A stretch of DNA of 64,000 nucleotides from Lodderomyces elongisporus. Taxonomy: Eukaryota > Ascomycota > Pichiomycetes > Serinales > Debaryomycetaceae. The stretch is taken from contig NC_083676.1 in the NCBI RefSeq assembly GCF_030384665.1, forward strand, positions 496,001 through 560,000, written 5' to 3'. Of the stretch, positions 59,140-64,000 are shown piece by piece; position 1 is the first letter of the stretch; each line of letters starts with the position of its first letter. Under the pieces are notes generated by a model that saw only the letters and a list, made by a program, of their open reading frames with translations, was not told the DNA's origin and searched no databases. The position numbers were made by a program, and so were the translations under genes.

Positions 59140-60358
59140 AAAAATATGAAAAAATATGATACGATATGATTGGTTATTATAGGATGTAATATAAGTATGT
59201 GAGTTTTTTGATCTCTCATTTTCTCTCTCTCTCATTTTCTCTCTCTTTCTCTATTTTTTTTTTTATTGGTTTTGGCTTTTTCAATAGAGACTATATATAC
59301 AAACTTCTGTAATATGAATTAGATCTTGGATCTTGTATAATTATGAGAGATGATACAATAAAATGAGTCTTTTTGGGTACTACCGGTTGGTGGACCAATG
59401 ATAATTGATCCACACAATTGAGTATGCATCTCTTGAACAGCCTTATTTAACTGGTTTTTTACCTTTAACGAAATCATGTGATCAATAGATTTGCATCAAA
59501 ACTTTTTGGATTATATTAGTTTAGTATTTGTTTGAAAACGTTTGTAATCGAAATGCGATACAAGGCGGAGAGAGAGAGTCTTAGTGTGTGTTGGCGTGTG
59601 TTGGCGTGTGTTGGCGTGTGTTGGTGTGGCTGTATTTGCAGAGGTGTCACAAAAATGTCAGCAGCAGCATTAAATTTTCCCACAGGGTCTGCGATGCCTC
59701 TTTCTTTATTTTGGGCCTTTGACAAGATGAAAGACAAAGGGTTGTACAGGTCTACAAAGTATAGATGACAAGAAGGTCAAAAGTTTTGATAAGATTGTTT
59801 GTAAGCCAATCACAAAGGGCTAATAAAAATATTTTTGGCACATATCAAAGTGTCAGACTCAGCAAGGAAGGTAAATGGGTGTGAGGCGATTGTCTCTGTA
59901 TGGAACAATACACTGTGTTAATCGTTAATCAATCCATTTGGGTTTTTGTTACTGCCTTTTTTTTTTTTTTCTTTTTTTAATTTTTTTGCGCTGTTGTTGT
60001 TGTTGTTGTTGTTGTTGTTCTCACACTTTTCTTGCTCTCTGTTATACATACATATACATATATATATACTAATAATTATTATTATGATTATTATTTTTTT
60101 TTTTCTGTTGTTTAAAGATTTCACAAACTTCACTATCTCTTTATCTCTCATTCCCTATTTCCAAATCTACATCTCATATTGTATTTTGCTAGATCCAATT
60201 CTCACATAGCCATAGCAAACAATTATCATACTTGGAGACAGAAACTAAAGCAGAAGAGAGGCAATTGAACCACAAGGATTCATTCTAGAGTAAAGTAATA
60301 TATTGCCCTGGCTTTCTTGTCAAAGATTAGGGAAACTTACCACTTACGAGGTTAAAAA
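59140..60358. other. Intergenic, KIP2 3' end to the Ser-rich orphan gene
   Basis: 1.2 kb, no gene recognised. ATATGAAAAA/ATATGA repeats (59136-59172), CTCT tract (59213-59252), a GTGTGTTGGC minisatellite (59586-59627), TTG microsatellite (59992-60020), TA/ATT runs (60045-60095). Frames on both strands over 59516-59768 are about 75 residues with no recognisable motif. Confidence 0.5.
59586..59627. repeat. GTGTGTTGGC decamer minisatellite
   Basis: Four tandem units of GTGTGTTGGC, the last ending GGTG. Confidence 0.92.
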
Positions 60359-60481
60359 ATGTTTAGGAGGTATAGAAATAGCAGCAACTCGTCAAGAGTA
60401 CAGCAGCAAGAACAACAACGGAAACAACGAGAACAACGTCAACAAAAAGTGGAGGAAGAGCAAGAAGACGTACATCATCCT

Positions 60482-60512
<31 letters not shown>

Positions 60513-62824
60513 TGCAGCAGGAACTGCAAAGGCTGCGGCTGAAACGTCTTTCTGAAGATAATCCCATCATCCATTCCAGATCACGTTCTGCTGCTTCAGA
60601 ACCTTCATCAGTTCCACGACCAGTGCGTCCGCCAGTTACGTCATCGTCTCCATCACCAAGGCGTGAAGTTTCATCGTCGCCACTATCCATATTTCCACGA
60701 AGAAAGAGTAGTCAGTCAAATAATGCACTTACTTCACTCGCCTCATCCTCGTCATCGTCTGCAAATGCACCATTACAGCGAGACTACAAATACGAAGTAT
60801 TACATCCAGGCTCATTACCGGAGTCCAGGAATGATGGATTGAATCGGTCGCAGATATACCACGGAAACCAAAACGGAAACCAGAACGGAAATGGAAACGA
60901 AAGCGATGATTTGTTGTCGCCTATGACCTCGGCGGCTTTTGGCAGCAATAACTATAGCAACTACGACAATGACGGTGTGGCGCTGGACGACCAACACTCT
61001 ATTGCATTGTCGGAGTCAGATACGCTTATAGTCACAAGAAACGATAGACGTGAATTACAACCTTCTTACACCGATAACTTTACATTGTATTACCCCTACG
61101 TGATTCGGCGAATGTTATTAGCACAAATAGGAGAGAGACATCATCAAAGAAACGTGGAAGGAGAATCCCGTTCTGTTTCTGCCTCTGGTCTGGGTTCTGG
61201 TTCTAGAGCTGGCCCTGAAGAACAGCACACACACAGAACTTTTACAAATGGTGAAGAGGTTTCAGAACAAGATCGTGAGGAGGTTGAACACGAGTATTAT
61301 GAATATAATGCAGATGGTGTTGACGATGGAGATTTATCTACCATAATCAACGATGATCAAGCACCGGTAGAATATACAGCCATTGAGGGTGCAAAGATTA
61401 TGCGAAAGGGTCTTGTCGATTTTGATTACAAACGTGAACTTGTGATTATGACAGGAATGTTACTCAAGCATACAACATATATATTTCCCACTGTCAAGTC
61501 TTTTGAGCTATTTAAAGAACTAAGACTCAAGGTGAAGCAAGAACGGAAAAATTCTATAATCTTGTATGATCCAAAGAATGGCGGTATTCGAAGAGCATCC
61601 TCTTCGACCAGCGTTGACAAAATCAAAAAAGAATTTGCTATTCCAGAGGGAAGTGAAGAAATTGTTGATGAGCGAAATCACATTGTTCCCATGGATTACA
61701 AGATCAAGGGGCTTGGACTACCTTTGTTTAAGATGTTTGTTCCTTACATGTCCACTTTTCGACGCAACTCACCCTTCATCATATTTAAAAGATACAAAGA
61801 GGTTCCAAGCTCACCTGTGAGCTGTTCTTCCTCATCGGGTTCTTCTCCAGATGACACGAGCTTTGAAACTTATGATTTTTGTTACGTACAATCAAGATAC
61901 TTTCAAAACTACCGACGCTTTATCTACGAGTTTTTACCGAACACGCCCGATGCTTTTAAAGTAATTTCTATACAATCAAACTTTTGTCCTTTTACCGACT
62001 TTGTCTACAAAGAAACACGTTTTCGAATACTTGGAACCACGATCTCGACAGGTTTAATGTGTCAATATATACCGCACATGAAACTTGTTGTTATCGACGA
62101 TGATCAGGACTCATTATGTGATGAGCTATATAATAAACCTCCATCTTCGGCAACTTCATTTCTTCATCTCAAGAAGGACTCGCATGCGGAGTTGCCACAA
62201 TTCAATTTTAATGATCCAAGTACATTTATCAACCCTGTACCTTCAAAGCAAAATAAATTAGCATATAGACTCTCCACGTCGCTTACGCCGATAGACCTTA
62301 AGCATGGTCTTATACCGATTGAGCTTCCTCCTTTTGGAAGCTTCAAGGATTCATCATTGTATTTACCGAATACAACGTTTGGTATTCCCAAAAAGTATAA
62401 TGACTTGGGAAGGGTGGAAGTGTATCAGAACCTCAACGCTACGTTACCGTCATCATCATCATTGAATGCCGGCCCAGTAACACCACAAGTATCTTCTTCA
62501 GAGACAGACCAAGGTATTTTCCCCATGACTTCGGCTTCGTCTCATGCCAACACAGCCAATGAAGCGAATAATACTAATGGTACTATCAGTGGTAATGACA
62601 ACAACCCTTTCAGATCGGAATATGCCAAGGATGTCAACAGCACATTATCGGTGGACATGGACACAATGGTTCTTACAGTGATTTTGAGCACGATGCGTGA
62701 AGTTAACGTGCGCAATGCTGGTAAATCCAGTTCAAATACTGGAATAATTGGTGGTCATGCTGCATCGATGGCTCGAGTTGGTGGATTTGGAATGGGAGGT
62801 GCTGGTCCGTTGAATCTTATGTGA
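60359..62824 (+). CDS. Unrecognised Ser-rich protein with a conserved-looking C-terminal domain
   Basis: Not recognised. 821 residues. The N-terminal half is disordered: Gln runs (CAA repeats, 60481-60510), then Ser/Pro/Arg-rich with RRKSS and SRSRS motifs likely to be phosphorylated. From about residue 335 to 600 the sequence is less biased and looks folded: IEGAKIMRKGLVDFDYKRELVI, IKGLGLPLFKMFVPYMSTFRRNSPFIIFKRYKEVP, FCYVQSRYFQNYRRFIYEFLP, KETRFRILGTTISTGLMCQYIPHMKLVVIDDDQDSLCDE. The last part suggests a beta-rich domain ligand pocket, but I cannot name the family. No signal peptide or clear membrane segment. A short Gly/Met tail ends the protein. Confidence 0.75.
60481..60512 (+). repeat. 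CAA microsatellite coding poly-Gln
   Basis: About ten consecutive CAA codons in the Ser-rich orphan protein. Confidence 0.9.
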
Positions 62825-63127
62825 GATGACTTGGGAGGAAACATACCAGATGATGGAAATTTGAAGAAAATGGAAAGCATGGAAGACATGGAAAACATGG
62901 AAAACATAAAAAACGGCAAGTAAATAGTATTATAGAATGATACCGTCTGCTAAATTGTCCTTGCGGCTCTCGTGCTAATTCGTAAAAACAAAAATATACG
63001 CAGACGACACCATTGAAATAGATTCTGGTTTATAGATCATTCGTTGAATTGTTCAATGATTTATATCTTCTTCTAATTTGCGTGCTACTTTTATTTAACT
63101 AAATACTACATCAAATTCACAATTTTT
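62825..63127. other. Intergenic, convergent 3' ends
   Basis: No gene. ATGGAAAAC units (62868-62906; ATGGAAGAC, ATGGAAAAC twice, ATAAAAAAC) then AT-rich 3' sequence of both neighbours. Confidence 0.6.
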
Positions 63128-63860
63128 TCAATATCTTTCAGGAGATCTGGATCGTTCTCTTCTCACTGGTGATCTCGATGGTGATCTACTATATCTTCCT
63201 CCACGCTCCTCGCCACGTTCCCTCTCGTTGATGTCACCACCTCTATATTCTCTATCTCTTTCTCTTTCTCTACCGCTATCAAAGCTTCCACCAGCGCCAC
63301 TGCCGCCTCCATTACTGCTGCTGCTACGTCCACTGCCTCTGTAGTCACCATATCCTCCTCCTCCTCCTACTCGACTTCTTGATGAGTATCCTCCATCTCT
63401 TCCACGGTAGCCATCATCATACCCACCATATCCACCACGTGAGTAGCCACCGTATCCACCACGACCGCCACTAGAATATCCATCATCGTATCCTCTGCGA
63501 CCATATCCACCTCTTGGAGGGTAGTCGCCTCTTGGAGGGTAACCTCCTCTACTGTATCCGTCATCGCCACCTCTTCCGTAACCGTCATCTCTGTAACCAC
63601 CATAACGTGCGGGGCCCCTTCCTCCTCTATAGCCACCACCTCTTCCATATGATGATGATGAAGATCTCTCACTCCTTGAAAAGGGGTCTGATCTAGCAAC
63701 TTGGACTACTAATCCGTTCCCATTAGTCCATGAGGTTTGCTTACCATCCAAGTCCAAGGCCCGCTCACAACTTTCGGCATCCTTGAACTCAACAAATGCG
63801 AATTTCTCACCATCGGTAGTTCTTGGTGGTGGAATATCTAATCTGACTAGTTCACCAAAT
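63128..63860 (-). CDS. RRM/RGG/RS RNA-binding protein, last exon (5' end outside window)
   Basis: C-terminal exon of an SR-like, hnRNP-like RNA-binding protein. Upstream of the in-frame ATG-like codons the frame continues as FGELVRLDIPPPRTTDGEKFAFVEFKDAESCERAL, the second half of an RRM with RNP1 KFAFVEF. A long Gly/Arg/Tyr region (RGGY, DDGYGRGG units, about 63290-63640) and an RS tail (RYSRSPSRSPVRRERSRSPERY) follow, which suggests Arg methylation and SR-kinase phosphorylation. The exon begins at 63860 after an acceptor TTAG; the upstream exon(s) lie beyond position 64000. It resembles Npl3-type or SR proteins, but the missing RRM start prevents naming it. Confidence 0.82.
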
Positions 63861-64000
63861 CTAAGGGGGAAAAAAAAGAAGTAAATGTTAGTTGATTCTG
63901 AACAAATTATTATATAGAAAGTGTCAAATGCACGGGTATGTTTGAATATATATGTGTATATGTATGTTTCCCATTTTTCCTTTTCTCCTTCTCCCGTTTT
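63861..64000 (-). other. Partial intron of the RRM/RGG/RS gene
   Basis: Acceptor CCCCCTTAG ends at 63861; a branch-like AACTAAC is at 63893-63887. No GTATGT donor on the minus strand was found up to the right edge, so the intron is longer than 140 nt. Confidence 0.75.

Noticed and set aside
59516..59768. Overlapping 73- and 78-residue frames on both strands
   Set aside because: Partly the GTGTGTTGGC repeat; no recognisable domain, and the overlap on both strands suggests chance.

Overview
This is nuclear DNA of a budding yeast. Intergenic regions are AT-rich, genes are almost intron-free, and the recognised proteins are of Saccharomycotina type. CTG appears to be read as serine: in-frame CTG codons fall at small or Ser positions of conserved domains (7489-7491 in the Sgn1/Pab2-like RRM, 57994-57996 in the Kip2 motor), and several CTG runs lie in Ser-rich low-complexity segments. 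That places it in the CUG-Ser clade. The abundant Q/N/S tracts make the Lodderomyces / Candida parapsilosis group my best guess, not a proof. No tRNA, rRNA, transposon or CRISPR was recognised by eye.

Layout. 1-11.6 kb: housekeeping genes YIA6-like NAD+ carrier (5' truncated), EPS1, PMI1, SGN1, NOP16, CFD1 and BET1. In S. cerevisiae this set comes from both flanks of CEN9 (YIL006W, YIL005W, YIL004C, YIL003W, YIR001C) and from beside CEN5 (YER002W, YER003C), so it is a rearranged ancestral pericentromeric neighbourhood. 12.7-29.3 kb: an accessory iron-uptake island with three minus-strand ferric reductase (FRE family) genes. Each follows a very long non-coding 5' region (2.1, 4.0 and 3.8 kb), and the proteins are mosaics made by gene conversion. 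The 5' regions share a paired-GATA module, CCAAT boxes and a TATA box.

29.3-40.8 kb: an unrecognised acidic, Q-rich protein, LSB5, SUP35 (with a GGYQ-repeat prion-like domain), ARG82 and an SSO syntaxin. SUP35-ARG82 is the same convergent pair as in S. cerevisiae (YDR172W-YDR173C). 41.8-50.8 kb: NOP7, a zinc alcohol dehydrogenase, SRB5/MED18, VMA21 (one intron, deduced here) and VOA1, followed by ERG24. NOP7-SRB5-VMA21-VOA1 matches S. cerevisiae YGR103W-YGR106C in order but not in strand. VMA21 and VOA1, both V-ATPase assembly factors, are divergent from one 404-bp promoter. 51.6-64 kb: PUS7, a putative RNA-binding protein, KIP2, an unrecognised Ser-rich protein, and a 5'-truncated, intron-containing RRM/RGG/RS protein running off the right end.

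The most unusual part is the FRE island. Functional themes elsewhere are ordinary: secretory pathway (EPS1, BET1, SSO, VMA21, VOA1), ribosome biogenesis (NOP16, NOP7), translation (SUP35, PUS7), cytosolic Fe-S assembly (CFD1) and sterol synthesis (ERG24, with an Upc2-type element upstream).
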